A stretch of 64,000 bases of DNA from Spirosoma oryzicola (GCF_021233055.1 NZ_CP089538.1:2310501-2374500); one strand, 5' to 3'; counted from the first letter of the stretch, positions 15,043 to 24,049 are shown. Numbers and translations: made by a program. Notes: generated from the letters alone by a model not told the origin.

Positions 15043-17187
15043 CTAGCTGTCCTGCGCCTGGGTCAACGCCTGTAGTTCGGGTAAGCCTTCCTGTTCGATC
15101 TGCGCTTCACGGTAAGCTTGAACGGCCTGTAAAAAGGCTTCGGCTTTCGCCACAAACTGAGTCGCAAATAGTTCGGACGGCTCCTGCTTATTGATGCTGA
15201 ACACCAGGGCTTTGAACTCACCATCGGTCTGGTGGAAATCGGGTTCGCCCAGGAACGTTTTGTCAAAGTCGCTCACAATGCCGTGTTGCGTGTTGGTGGG
15301 AACATCGCGGCTCATCAGAGCGGCTCTAGCTCCGGTGATAAACACATTGTAGGCATGGTAAAGTGCATCGGCCCAGCGTCCTCCGGTGTGGGCTTCACGC
15401 GCCCATCCCAGCTTCTCGTTTGCTTCGGTAAGCGTTGTCGCCACAAGGTCGATCAGCACACTGGCGCATTCGCCGATACCGACTTCCGTAACGTACTTTT
15501 CGGTATGATCCCAGTCGATGTAGTCGCTGTCAACGAGTGTTTTCAGATCCGCCAGCGGTTTGAGTAACTGGTAGAAGTAATTCTTTCCCTGACGAGCGTA
15601 GTAGTCGCTGTAGTATTCGCCGTCGAAGCTATTGGTTTCAAAATCCCGTAGTAATGCCCGTAGCGAGTGCGGACCGCGTTTGGTTGGAATTTTAATGACC
15701 TTGTCAGCAATCAACCCTTCACCTTTGCCATTGAAACCGCCACCGAGCAACACCTGTAAGGCGGGCAACACGTAAGCGCCGTTCTTGAGCGATGAGCCGT
15801 GGTAGCCAATGTTCGCCACCGAGTGCTGACCGCAACCGTTCATGCAACCCGAAATTTTGATCTTGATGTCATCGTTGAAAACCAGATCCGGAAATTCGTC
15901 GTGCATCATCTGTTCCAGCGCCCGCGTGATCCCGTAACTGCTCGAAATAGCCAGGTTACAGGTATCCGTGCCGGGGCAGGTCGTGATATCAGCGGTGGTG
16001 TCAAAACCGGGTTCAGCCAGGCCAAGCGCATCCAGTGCTTCGAAGACAGCAACAAGGTTCTCCGGACGAACGTACCGAAGCAGATAACCCTGGTTGACGG
16101 TTACGCGGATGTCGTCGGCTGCGTATTGCTTGACAATCTGCGCCAGGGACCGCGCCGTATCGGAATGCATATCGCCGAGGAGCACGCGCAGTTGAACCGC
16201 GTACCAGCCCGCCTGCTTTTGCTCAAACACGTTGGTTTTGAACCAAGTTTTCAGCTTAGGATTGTCACTCGATACCGTATAGTTGCTGGCCTCCGGGCGT
16301 CTCGGATACTGATCATCCACCGACCAGCGCGATGGGTCAATTGTAAACGCTTTGTTTTTTAACGCGGGCGTCTCTTCATCGACACGACGGAGCAATTCCT
16401 CTAAACCAATGTCGTTAAGCAGGTATTTCATCCGGGCTTTGTGCCGCTTTTGTCGCTCACCGTACCGGTCAAATACCCGAATCACTCCTTCGATGAACGG
16501 AATTACCCGCTCTTCTTCCAGAAACTCAGTAGCCGTTTGGGCCGGAAAAGGTTGAGCCCCGAGACCACCGCCCAAAAGCACTTTAAAGCCACGCTTCCCA
16601 TGCTGAGTGCGCGGGATTAGACCGACATCGTGCATATAGCCGTAGGCCGAATCGCTCTCGCTGGACGAAACCGATATTTTGAATTTCCGACCCATATCCT
16701 GGCAAATCGGGTTGCGCAGGAAATAATCGAAAATTGAATACGCGTAGGGGGTAATGTCAAACGGTTCGGTTGGATCGACGCCAGCGCGTGCCGAACCCGT
16801 CACGTTACGGACTGTGTTACCGCAGGCTTCCTTTAACGTGATACCCGCATCTTCAAGATCGGCCCAAAGCTGTGGGGAATCAGCCAGCTTAACGAAGTGA
16901 AGCTGAATATCCTGACGGGTAGTAGCATGTAAATTGCCCGTTGCAAACTTATCCGACAGATCGGCGATGCGGGTGAGCTGGTCAGCCGTGATCCGTCCGT
17001 GCGGAAGCTTGATGCGGATCATCTGAACGCCCGGTTGCCGCTGACCATAAATCCCTCGCGTAAGCCGAAATTTACGGAAGGCTTCGTCGGCTATATTGCC
17101 TGACTGGAATGAGCTAATCTTTTTTTCCAGATCAAGGATATCGCGCCGAGCGGCTTCACTAACGTTATCGGTAAGGCGGATGGACAT
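15043..17187 (-). CDS. Sirohaem nitrite/sulfite reductase with C-terminal extension
   Basis: A 714-residue hemoprotein reductase. Two ferredoxin-like half-domains alternate with two 4Fe-4S/sirohaem domains. Cluster ligands are Cys404, Cys410, Cys448 and Cys452 (CPGTDTC and GCMNGC). The first half carries ATTRQDIQ (about 88-95), a typical sirohaem-contact region. Context in the cys cluster indicates six-electron reduction of sulfite to sulfide. From about residue 570 there is an extra, mostly helical ~140-residue domain resembling HEPN-type folds and absent from classical NirA/CysI. The electron donor (ferredoxin or other) is not encoded nearby. Confidence 0.9.
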   Translation of the reverse strand: MSIRLTDNVSEAARRDILDLEKKISSFQSGNIADEAFRKFRLTRGIYGQRQPGVQMIRIKLPHGRITADQLTRIADLSDKFATGNLHATTRQDIQLHFVKLADSPQLWADLEDAGITLKEACGNTVRNVTGSARAGVDPTEPFDITPYAYSIFDYFLRNPICQDMGRKFKISVSSSESDSAYGYMHDVGLIPRTQHGKRGFKVLLGGGLGAQPFPAQTATEFLEEERVIPFIEGVIRVFDRYGERQKRHKARMKYLLNDIGLEELLRRVDEETPALKNKAFTIDPSRWSVDDQYPRRPEASNYTVSSDNPKLKTWFKTNVFEQKQAGWYAVQLRVLLGDMHSDTARSLAQIVKQYAADDIRVTVNQGYLLRYVRPENLVAVFEALDALGLAEPGFDTTADITTCPGTDTCNLAISSSYGITRALEQMMHDEFPDLVFNDDIKIKISGCMNGCGQHSVANIGYHGSSLKNGAYVLPALQVLLGGGFNGKGEGLIADKVIKIPTKRGPHSLRALLRDFETNSFDGEYYSDYYARQGKNYFYQLLKPLADLKTLVDSDYIDWDHTEKYVTEVGIGECASVLIDLVATTLTEANEKLGWAREAHTGGRWADALYHAYNVFITGARAALMSRDVPTNTQHGIVSDFDKTFLGEPDFHQTDGEFKALVFSINKQEPSELFATQFVAKAEAFLQAVQAYREAQIEQEGLPELQALTQAQDS

Positions 17188-17232
17188 AACTACTATTGTC
17201 TATAGATTTAATCAACTAATACAGTTAAACAA

Positions 17233-17252
17233 AACGCCGTTTTACCGGCGTT
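17233..17252 (-). terminator. Terminator-like hairpin between cysN and the sulfite reductase gene
   Basis: On the minus strand AACGCCG, loop of 6, CGGCGTT, followed by TTGTTTAAC. It lies 85 bp past the cysN stop and 46 bp before the sulfite reductase ATG, so it could split or attenuate the cluster. Confidence 0.5.
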
Positions 17253-17336
17253 CTATCATTGTACAATAATAAAGCAAATTCACCTGACTTAAGTTCAGGG
17301 GTTGTATAGCTATTCGTTATGGACGATAACGGTTTG

Positions 17337-18605
17337 TTATAACGATTCGCCAGTCAGCATTAAGGCTCCCACAGTTACGTTTGACGTTTCGTCGATCAGA
17401 ATCGCGCCACCCGTTGCGCGATTCTGGGCATACGGATCGAAGCTGACCGGTTGAGCCGTACGAAGAACGACTTTAGCCAGATCGTTGAGCTTCAGGCTTT
17501 CTACGCCTTCCGTTTCCTCGTAGGTATTGACGTTCAGTTGATATGCAATTTCACGAACCGAGCAGCGGGTGCGGGCCGTGCCGACTTGCAGGACGTACTT
17601 ATTACCCGCTTTAAATTCTTTGGTATCCATCCAGCATAGCATCGCTTCCACATTCTGGCTGCTGATCGGCTGGCTATCGGAACGGACAATGAGGTCACCC
17701 CGGCTGATGTCGACATCCGTAGCCAGATGCAAAACAACCGACATGGGTGTAGCCGCTTCATCGAGTTGTTTCTCCGCTATCTCAATGGCGTCAATGGTCG
17801 ATGTTTCGCCGGAGGGCAGTACCGTAATGGAATCCCCTTTTCGGAACGTACCACTGGTGATTTTACCAGCATACCCCCGGTAATCGTGCAGTTCGGCGGT
17901 CTGTGGGCGAATGACGTACTGAACGGGAAAACGTGCAGGATGATGGTCTTCGGTTTCGCCATCAACAGCGTCGTTGATCGTTACCGTTTCCAGGTGCTCT
18001 AGGAGAGTCGGTCCTTCGTACCAGGTCATCGCCGTTGATTTGTCAACGACGTTATCGCCGTTGAGCGCGCTCATTGGAATGTACGATACCTGATGAACGT
18101 TTAGTTTCTGAGCTAGCTCGGCGTAGTGAATGCAAATGTCAGAAAACACATCCTGCGAATAATCGACCAGATCCATTTTGTTGATCGCCACGACGATGTG
18201 CGGAATACCCAACAGCGAAGCAATCAGAGAGTGCCGACGCGTTTGTTCAACGACGCCGTGACGCGCATCGACCAGGACAATAGCCAACTGGCAATTCGAC
18301 GCACCCGTTACCATGTTGCGGGTGTATTGAATATGGCCCGGCGCATCGACAATAATAAACTTACGATTCGGCGTCTGGAAATAACGGTAGGCAACGTCAA
18401 TCGTAATACCTTGTTCCCGCTCGGAACGCAGACCGTCTGTCAGCAGGGCGAGGTCAATTTCACCGTCATCGCGGCTTTTGCTTGCTCGTTCGATTGCTTC
18501 AAGCTGGTCGGCTAAAATGGACTTGGAGTCGTAGAGAAGCCGTCCAATAAGGGTACTTTTGCCGTCGTCAACTGAACCGGCGGTTATAAATCGGAGGAGA
18601 TCCAT
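17337..18605 (-). CDS. cysN: Sulfate adenylyltransferase subunit 1 (GTPase)
   Basis: A 422-residue translation-factor-type GTPase. G1 is GSVDDGKST (10-18), G3 is DAPGH and G4 is NKMD, followed by two beta-barrel domains. With CysD it forms ATP sulfurylase, where GTP hydrolysis drives formation of adenosine 5'-phosphosulfate (APS) from sulfate and ATP. It is a little shorter than E. coli CysN (about 475) and has no fused APS kinase. It follows cysD by 99 bp. Confidence 0.96.
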   Translation of the reverse strand: MDLLRFITAGSVDDGKSTLIGRLLYDSKSILADQLEAIERASKSRDDGEIDLALLTDGLRSEREQGITIDVAYRYFQTPNRKFIIVDAPGHIQYTRNMVTGASNCQLAIVLVDARHGVVEQTRRHSLIASLLGIPHIVVAINKMDLVDYSQDVFSDICIHYAELAQKLNVHQVSYIPMSALNGDNVVDKSTAMTWYEGPTLLEHLETVTINDAVDGETEDHHPARFPVQYVIRPQTAELHDYRGYAGKITSGTFRKGDSITVLPSGETSTIDAIEIAEKQLDEAATPMSVVLHLATDVDISRGDLIVRSDSQPISSQNVEAMLCWMDTKEFKAGNKYVLQVGTARTRCSVREIAYQLNVNTYEETEGVESLKLNDLAKVVLRTAQPVSFDPYAQNRATGGAILIDETSNVTVGALMLTGESL

Positions 18606-18704
18606 TTACTCAGTGGGTGATTTCGTGAATAAACAATTGAGCGAATTAGTGACTGAGGTTTATACCGACAATCCCATATACACTCAATTACTCATGCACA
18701 GTTG

Positions 18705-19607
18705 TCAAAAATAGCCGCCTTTTTTGCGGTCTTCCATGGCCGCTTCGGATAGCTGGTCGTCCATGCGGGTTTCGCCCCGTTCGGAGATGCGTGTGGCCTG
18801 AATTTCGTCAATAACGGCATCGAGCGTATCAGCCTGCGATTCGGAAGCTGCCGTGCACGAAATGTCACCGACGGTTCGGAAACGTACTCGGCGGGTCACC
18901 AGTTGATCGTCGGCCTCGGGTTTGATAACTCCGCCCGCCGTTGCCATCAGCTTGCCATCACGAATCAGCAGTTCGCGCTCGTGGGCAAAATAGATGCTGG
19001 GCAACGCTATTTTTTCGCGACGAATGTAATTCCAGACGTCGAGTTCAGTCCAGTTCGAGATCGGGAATACGCGTACGTTTTCGCCTTTGTGAATGCGACC
19101 GTTGTAGAGGTTCCAAAGTTCGGGGCGCTGCCGCTTGGGATCCCAGGAGCCGAACTCATCGCGGACCGAGAAAACACGTTCTTTGGCCCGCGCTTTTTCT
19201 TCATCCCGACGGGCACCGCCGATGCAGGCATCGAACTCAAATTCTTCGATGGTATCGAGCAGTGTGAAGGTCTGCAAGCCATTACGCGTCGCGTTTCGGC
19301 CGGTGGGTTCCTTTAATTTCTTTTCGCGAATGGTATCTTCAACGTACCGAACAATAAGCTTCTCACCGATCTGCTCGGCCAGATTATCCCGAAAGTCAAG
19401 GGCTTCCTGGAAGTTATGGCCTGTATCGATGTGTACCAGCGGAAACGGAAGCTTACCCGGCCGAAAGGCTTTCAGCGCCAGATGCACCAGGGTAATAGAA
19501 TCTTTGCCGCCGGAAAACAGCAGGGCGGGGCGCTCAAACTGCCCGGCGACCTCACGCATGATGTGGATGGCTTCCGATTCGAGCTGATCTAGATAATCTA
19601 ACTTCAT
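18705..19607 (-). CDS. cysD: Sulfate adenylyltransferase subunit 2
   Basis: A 300-residue PP-loop ATP pyrophosphatase that carries the adenylyl-transfer site of ATP sulfurylase. The PP-loop is LLFSGGKDS, and the C-terminus has RRVRFRTVGDISCT and ends in KKGGYF, all conserved in CysD. I place the start at MKLDYLDQLESE (19607); a Met two codons earlier is possible, and the longer in-frame extension looks non-coding. The stop of cysH lies 63 bp upstream. Confidence 0.95.
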   Translation of the reverse strand: MKLDYLDQLESEAIHIMREVAGQFERPALLFSGGKDSITLVHLALKAFRPGKLPFPLVHIDTGHNFQEALDFRDNLAEQIGEKLIVRYVEDTIREKKLKEPTGRNATRNGLQTFTLLDTIEEFEFDACIGGARRDEEKARAKERVFSVRDEFGSWDPKRQRPELWNLYNGRIHKGENVRVFPISNWTELDVWNYIRREKIALPSIYFAHERELLIRDGKLMATAGGVIKPEADDQLVTRRVRFRTVGDISCTAASESQADTLDAVIDEIQATRISERGETRMDDQLSEAAMEDRKKGGYF

Positions 19608-19670
19608 TGTCATTGTATGGTCATAGGTGTCACTTGCCGGCGCTAGTACGTATAGCAACAACTGAACGAC

Positions 19671-20405
19671 TTATGGTTTGAATGCTTCCTCGTGCGTGTG
19701 TAAGCCACACTCTTTCTTGGAGTTATCTTCCCACCACCAGCGGCCAGCGCGGAAATCTTCGCCGGGTTGGATGGCGCGGGTACAGGGCTGGCAACCAATG
19801 CTGACAAATCCCCGGTCATGGAGCGGATTATACGGTACGTTGTGCTCTTTTACGTACTGCTTTACTTCCTCAAATGTCCAGTCGAGTATCGGGTGGAATT
19901 TGAACAAATCGTGGGCAGCGTCCCATTCCACCTGCGTCATCGCCTGGCGATTGGCCGATTGCTCCGCCCGAATACCCGTAATCCAGATTTTATTGCCTTT
20001 AAGCGCCCGGTTCAGGGGCTCTACTTTACGGATGCCACAGCATTCTTTCCGGTTTTCGACGGAATCGTACATGCTATAAGGACCTTTGTCGGTCATCAGT
20101 TTCTCAATAGCGTCGGCCTTTGGGAAATAGGTTTCGATTTTGGCTCCGTAGCGGTCGTTTGTTTTTTTCCAGACAGAATACGTTTCCGAAAACATCCGAC
20201 CCGTATCGAGCGTGAAGATCTTGATCGGAATGTCGTTTGCCAGGATTAGATCGGTGATGACCTGATCCTCATAGCCCAGACTGGTCGAGAAAATAACTTC
20301 GCCAGGGTATAAGTGGGCCAGTGTACGCAGGGCTTCGACACTGCTCAATCCCTGTAGCCGCTCGCTCAGGCTCTCGAGCGTATAGGAGGTGGGTTCCGCA
20401 ATCAT
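19671..20405 (-). CDS. cysH: Adenylylsulfate (APS)-type sulfate reductase
   Basis: A 244-residue PP-loop reductase. It has the paired cysteines Cys122-Cys123 and Cys205/Cys208 that bind a 4Fe-4S cluster in APS-reducing members, plus the redox-active Cys233 in KKECGLH. E. coli-type PAPS reductases lack the four cluster cysteines, so this one most probably reduces APS directly with thioredoxin. This agrees with the absence of an APS kinase gene (cysC) in the cluster. The ATG overlaps the stop of the preceding Gfo/Idh gene (ATGA). Confidence 0.93.
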   Translation of the reverse strand: MIAEPTSYTLESLSERLQGLSSVEALRTLAHLYPGEVIFSTSLGYEDQVITDLILANDIPIKIFTLDTGRMFSETYSVWKKTNDRYGAKIETYFPKADAIEKLMTDKGPYSMYDSVENRKECCGIRKVEPLNRALKGNKIWITGIRAEQSANRQAMTQVEWDAAHDLFKFHPILDWTFEEVKQYVKEHNVPYNPLHDRGFVSIGCQPCTRAIQPGEDFRAGRWWWEDNSKKECGLHTHEEAFKP

Positions 20406-21511
20406 AATTTCTGCTTTAAGGACACAGCCTTGCCGGTTTTAGCCGATTGGCGGGCCGCATCCAGGATTTCCATAACAATCAGGTTGTTCTCTAATGACGT
20501 TAATTCGTCGGGTTTAGTTTCCCCACGAAGCAGGCTGGCGAAATACGCAAATGGGTCAGCAGCAGGGGCATCCGTTGGCGCGGCTTCCAGCGAACGTTCG
20601 GCTTTGTCGTCCTTCCGACGAAGCCGCATTCGGGTGCCGTCCACGGTAAAAACGTAGCCTGTTTGGCCGTACACTTCCATATCCTTGCGGCTAAAGGGCC
20701 AGTTCCAGGAAGCCTGAATAATGGTCTGCGTTTTCGGATAGGTCAGAATGATGGTTGCCTCGTCATCGACCTTCGGATAAATGTCCGGCTTGATCTGCTG
20801 CGTTACGGCCATCACCGACAGAGGGCGCTGATTCCGCAGCAGCCAGGTCGATAGGTTGGCACCGTAACAACCAAAATCAAACAATGCACCCGCTCCGTTG
20901 GTAGCCGGGTCGGTCAGCCAGTCGAGAAATTCCTTGTTGACGTTGATCTCCTTCGGCCCCTGATGCCCATCGTGAACGACGATCTTGCGCAAATCGCCAA
21001 TGGCTTTTTCCGAATTAGCCAAGGCGAACGCCTTGTGATTGCTACCGTACCAGGTCGTTTCGTAATTCGTCAGCAGTTGGACGCTATGCTTTTTGGCCAG
21101 CGATCCCATCTGTTGGGCGTCGGCAAAACTGGTTGCCAGTGGTTTCTCAACCATCACGTGAATGCCGCGTGGTGCACAAGCCTCTACCGTTTTCTTATGA
21201 TCGACAATCCGGCCAAAATCCGTAACGGCTTCGGGCTTAGTCTTGTCCAGCATTTCGGCGATGGTTGGATAAACCAGGCTCATGCTGTATCCATACTGCT
21301 TGGCAAATCGCTCGGCCAGTTCCCGGTTTGGTTCGGCAATGCCTACAATTTCAACGTCGGTCTGTTTTTGCCGAAACGCCTTGTTGAGAATGCCGTGTAC
21401 ATGCGAGTGTACCAAGCCCACGATCCCAATGCGAATCGGTTTTTTCGGAGATTGACCGTTCGTCAGGAGGCTCATAAGCAGGAAAGCGATGTACAGCGGA
21501 ATTCGCACCAT
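20402..21511 (-). CDS. Exported Gfo/Idh/MocA-family oxidoreductase
   Basis: A 369-residue protein with a Sec signal peptide (hydrophobic core IAFLLMSLL, cleavage near NGQS). The Rossmann fold starts at RIGIVGLVHSHVHG, the EKPLA motif (about residue 136) supplies the catalytic-site lysine, and a C-terminal alpha/beta domain follows. Exported members of this family usually act on sugars. It overlaps cysH by 4 bp and follows the sulfhydrylase gene by 11 bp, so it is co-expressed with sulfate assimilation, yet no role there is known. The glycine motif GLVHSH departs from GxGxxG, so cofactor binding should be treated with caution. Confidence 0.82.
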   Translation of the reverse strand: MVRIPLYIAFLLMSLLTNGQSPKKPIRIGIVGLVHSHVHGILNKAFRQKQTDVEIVGIAEPNRELAERFAKQYGYSMSLVYPTIAEMLDKTKPEAVTDFGRIVDHKKTVEACAPRGIHVMVEKPLATSFADAQQMGSLAKKHSVQLLTNYETTWYGSNHKAFALANSEKAIGDLRKIVVHDGHQGPKEINVNKEFLDWLTDPATNGAGALFDFGCYGANLSTWLLRNQRPLSVMAVTQQIKPDIYPKVDDEATIILTYPKTQTIIQASWNWPFSRKDMEVYGQTGYVFTVDGTRMRLRRKDDKAERSLEAAPTDAPAADPFAYFASLLRGETKPDELTSLENNLIVMEILDAARQSAKTGKAVSLKQKL

Positions 21512-21522
21512 TCGTCAGGAGG

Positions 21523-22716
21523 TTAAGCAATCTTTTCTTTAACCACTTCCGCCGACTTTTCTACTGCTTGCGTAAAGTCAGCGATCAGATCGTCAATGGC
21601 TTCCAGGCCAACCGAAATGCGAATCAAACCGGGCGTAATGCCCAGAGCTGCTTTTTCGTCGGGTTTTAGTTTCGCGTGGGTCGTCGTGTTGGGATTAGTG
21701 ACAATCGTGCGCGAATCGCCAAGGTTCGAGGATAATGTCGGGATCGTAAGGGCATCGAAAAAAGCTTTCACCCGCTCAAAGCCACCTTCCAACTCGATGG
21801 TTACGATAGCACCACCCGCGTTCATCTGCCGTTTGGCCAGCTCATACTGAGGATGCGAAGGCAGGAACGGATATAACACCCGTTCTACGTCCGCGTGAGC
21901 GTCGAGCGCCTGAGCCAGTGCTAAGGCATTGCTGCAATGACGGTCCATCCGCAACTCCAGCGTTTCCAGACTTTTGGATAAAACCCAGGCGTTGAAGGGC
22001 GACAGCGATGGTCCCGTATGGCGGGCAAAGAATCGGATCTGTGCCATCAGGTCGGCCCGGCCAACCACGATTCCACCCAGTACGCGGCCTTGACCATCCA
22101 TGAATTTCGTCGCCGAATGCACTGATAAATCAGCACCAAAATCAATCGGCGTTTGCAGGATTGGCGTGGCAAAGCAGTTGTCGACGTTCAGAATAAAGCC
22201 GTACTTCTCTTTTAACCGACCCAGCATTTCCAGGTCAACTAATTCCAGACCCGGATTTGATGGCGTTTCCAGATAGACCATGCGCGTGTTGGGTTGCATT
22301 GCGGCTTCCCACTCCGCTTCACTAGCCGTCGCATCGACATACGTATGAGTGATGCCCCACTTGCTCAGAATCTGCGTGATAATCTGATGCGCTGATCCGA
22401 ATAACGCCCGACAAGCAACCAAATGATCGCCGGATTTTAGAATAGCGGCCATGCTGGCAAATACGGCGGCCATGCCGGTGCCCGTAGCAATGCCTTCTTC
22501 GGCATTTTCGAGCATACAAACCTTATCGACAAACTCCGTTACGTTTGGATTCGAGAAGCGGGAATAAATGTTGCCAGCTTCGGTTTCCTCGAATAAGGCT
22601 TTTCCCTGTTCGGCACTTTCAAAGGCAAAACTGGACGTTAGGTATAGGGGGACAGAATGCTCGCGATACTGCGATTTACCTGTTTGGGTACGGATCGCTT
22701 TGGTTTGTTTTTTCAT
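21523..22716 (-). CDS. metZ: O-succinyl/acetylhomoserine sulfhydrylase-like Cys/Met-metabolism PLP enzyme
   Basis: A 397-residue fold type I PLP enzyme. The Schiff-base lysine is Lys204 in SVHSATKFMDGQGRVLGG and Asp179 pairs with the PLP ring nitrogen. Sequence style and the sulfate-assimilation setting favour a MetZ-type O-succinylhomoserine sulfhydrylase that uses sulfide to make homocysteine. Methionine gamma-lyase or cystathionine gamma-synthase cannot be excluded from sequence alone, so the symbol is tentative. It lies 45 bp after the permease gene and 11 bp before the Gfo/Idh gene. Confidence 0.85.
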   Translation of the reverse strand: MKKQTKAIRTQTGKSQYREHSVPLYLTSSFAFESAEQGKALFEETEAGNIYSRFSNPNVTEFVDKVCMLENAEEGIATGTGMAAVFASMAAILKSGDHLVACRALFGSAHQIITQILSKWGITHTYVDATASEAEWEAAMQPNTRMVYLETPSNPGLELVDLEMLGRLKEKYGFILNVDNCFATPILQTPIDFGADLSVHSATKFMDGQGRVLGGIVVGRADLMAQIRFFARHTGPSLSPFNAWVLSKSLETLELRMDRHCSNALALAQALDAHADVERVLYPFLPSHPQYELAKRQMNAGGAIVTIELEGGFERVKAFFDALTIPTLSSNLGDSRTIVTNPNTTTHAKLKPDEKAALGITPGLIRISVGLEAIDDLIADFTQAVEKSAEVVKEKIA

Positions 22717-22761
22717 ACGGCGAATGAAATCGGCTTTCGAATACCGAGTCTGTAACGGACA

Positions 22762-23841
22762 CTAAAAGAACTTAATTATCTTCCGCAAACTTACGAGGAT
22801 TATAACAATTCCGACGAGAACCATCATGGTTTTGACGGGGAGTTTGCGGGACAGGTGAGCGGCTATCGGCGCAGCAATCATGCCACCCAGGATCAGCCCC
22901 AAAATAACCATCCCGTAATTATCCAGACCTGCGTAAAGGGCAAATACGACGGAAGAAGCGAACGAAACGAAAAACTCAGCCAGGTTGACAGAACCAATCG
23001 TGTAGCGTGGGTGGCGACCGGCGGCAATCAAGGTTGAGTTAACGATAGGACCCCAGCCACCACCGCCGATGGCGTCCACAAAACCACCGAACCAGGCCAG
23101 TAACCCGATCTTTCGAACCGGCTTTTTCTTGGTTTGCTTAGCCAGTGCTTTTTTTAGGATCAAAACGCCAAGAATCGCCGTGTAGACCGAAATGGCCGGA
23201 GACAGATAGTCGGCGATTATTTCCATATCCGACAGTTTGGTGATTAGGAAAGCACCCAGCGCTGCGCCAATAATGCCCGGAATCAGGACAATTTTGAAGA
23301 GCCGGTTGTTGACGTTGCCAAATTTGAGGTGCATGTAGCCCGATACACCGGAGGTGAAGATTTCGGAGCTGTGTACACTGGCCGTAGCAAAAACCGGACT
23401 GATACCAACGCTGGTCAGAAAGGTAGTGGCGGTAACACCATAAGCCATCCCCAGGGCACCGTCGATCATCTGAGCGACGAAGCCAGCGGCTATGAAGTAA
23501 AAAATGTCGGGGGTAATGTCAATCGCCTGTGCAATGACCGTTAACCGATCGAGGGTCAGGTAATCGAACACTAGATGACCCACAATCATCAGGGCGAGGG
23601 CCGCGAAAACGTAAATTGCAATTTCGGTGCGATTCCGTCGTCTGAGTAGCGGGTTACGAATCGACTCAGCCGTTACAACCTCAGCGTCGGGGAAAGCCAG
23701 TCGAAGTGCGTCGGCCTGCGCTTCCCGACGATTTATATCGCCTTGGATGCTGACTCGTAAGCCGTTAAGGTCAAATGGCAGTGAGGTAGTCGCGACTGCA
23801 TCACCGGCTGGCACTAGTCCGGCTTCGTCTTGGTTATTCAT
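22762..23841 (-). CDS. TSUP (TauE/SafE) family anion permease
   Basis: A 359-residue membrane protein, probably eight helices in two repeats, the first containing DGALGMAYGVTATT and the second FGGFVDAIGGGGWGP, both family signatures. The ~80-residue N-terminal soluble extension before the first helix is unusual. As first gene of the sulfate cluster it probably moves sulfate, sulfite or an organosulfonate across the inner membrane; direction cannot be predicted. No CysP/ABC sulfate importer is present in the window, so this may be the uptake system. Confidence 0.9.
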   Translation of the reverse strand: MNNQDEAGLVPAGDAVATTSLPFDLNGLRVSIQGDINRREAQADALRLAFPDAEVVTAESIRNPLLRRRNRTEIAIYVFAALALMIVGHLVFDYLTLDRLTVIAQAIDITPDIFYFIAAGFVAQMIDGALGMAYGVTATTFLTSVGISPVFATASVHSSEIFTSGVSGYMHLKFGNVNNRLFKIVLIPGIIGAALGAFLITKLSDMEIIADYLSPAISVYTAILGVLILKKALAKQTKKKPVRKIGLLAWFGGFVDAIGGGGWGPIVNSTLIAAGRHPRYTIGSVNLAEFFVSFASSVVFALYAGLDNYGMVILGLILGGMIAAPIAAHLSRKLPVKTMMVLVGIVIILVSLRKIIKFF

Positions 23842-23883
23842 AGTGTCTAAATCCTATCGACTTAATAGATTTATTTTCTTATG

Positions 23884-23911
23884 AAAAGCGGCACAATGAA
23901 GTGCCGCTTTT
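23884..23911 (-). promoter_or_regulatory. Hairpin in the leader of the sulfur operon
   Basis: Perfect 11-bp arms (AAAAGCGGCAC and complement) with a 6-nt loop, ending in TTTT on the minus strand. It lies between the operon promoter candidate (23931-23938) and the first ATG (23841). It could attenuate the operon or mark the 3' end of upstream transcripts. Confidence 0.55.
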
Positions 23912-23930
23912 GCCGATGAAGAGAAGAACA

Positions 23931-23938
23931 CAAAGGTA
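23931..23938 (-). promoter_or_regulatory. Promoter -7 element of the sulfur-assimilation operon
   Basis: On the minus strand TACCTTTG, an exact TAnnTTTG. CTTG, an imperfect -33 box, lies 21 bp upstream. The predicted leader is about 85 nt. No known SAM riboswitch consensus is recognised between it and the ATG. Confidence 0.6.
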
Positions 23939-24049
23939 CGCAGATTGGATCGGTAAAAACAAGCAAACGGCTGATTTCGTCATTATATCCGGCTAAGCCA
24001 TCCAGCTCCTATGTTGCCGGATATCGTCAGGGTTGCTAACCCTTTGCGC

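Noticed and set aside
15799..16362. A 187-codon plus-strand ORF inside the sulfite reductase gene
   Set aside because: Antisense shadow; the sense frame contains the cluster cysteines and is clearly the gene.
23842..24049. Possible SAM riboswitch ahead of the sulfur operon
   Set aside because: A GGGTT/AACCC hairpin and an ATATCCGGC/GCCGGATAT stem exist just past the GDPD stop, but they lie upstream of the promoter candidate and no SAM-riboswitch core was recognised.
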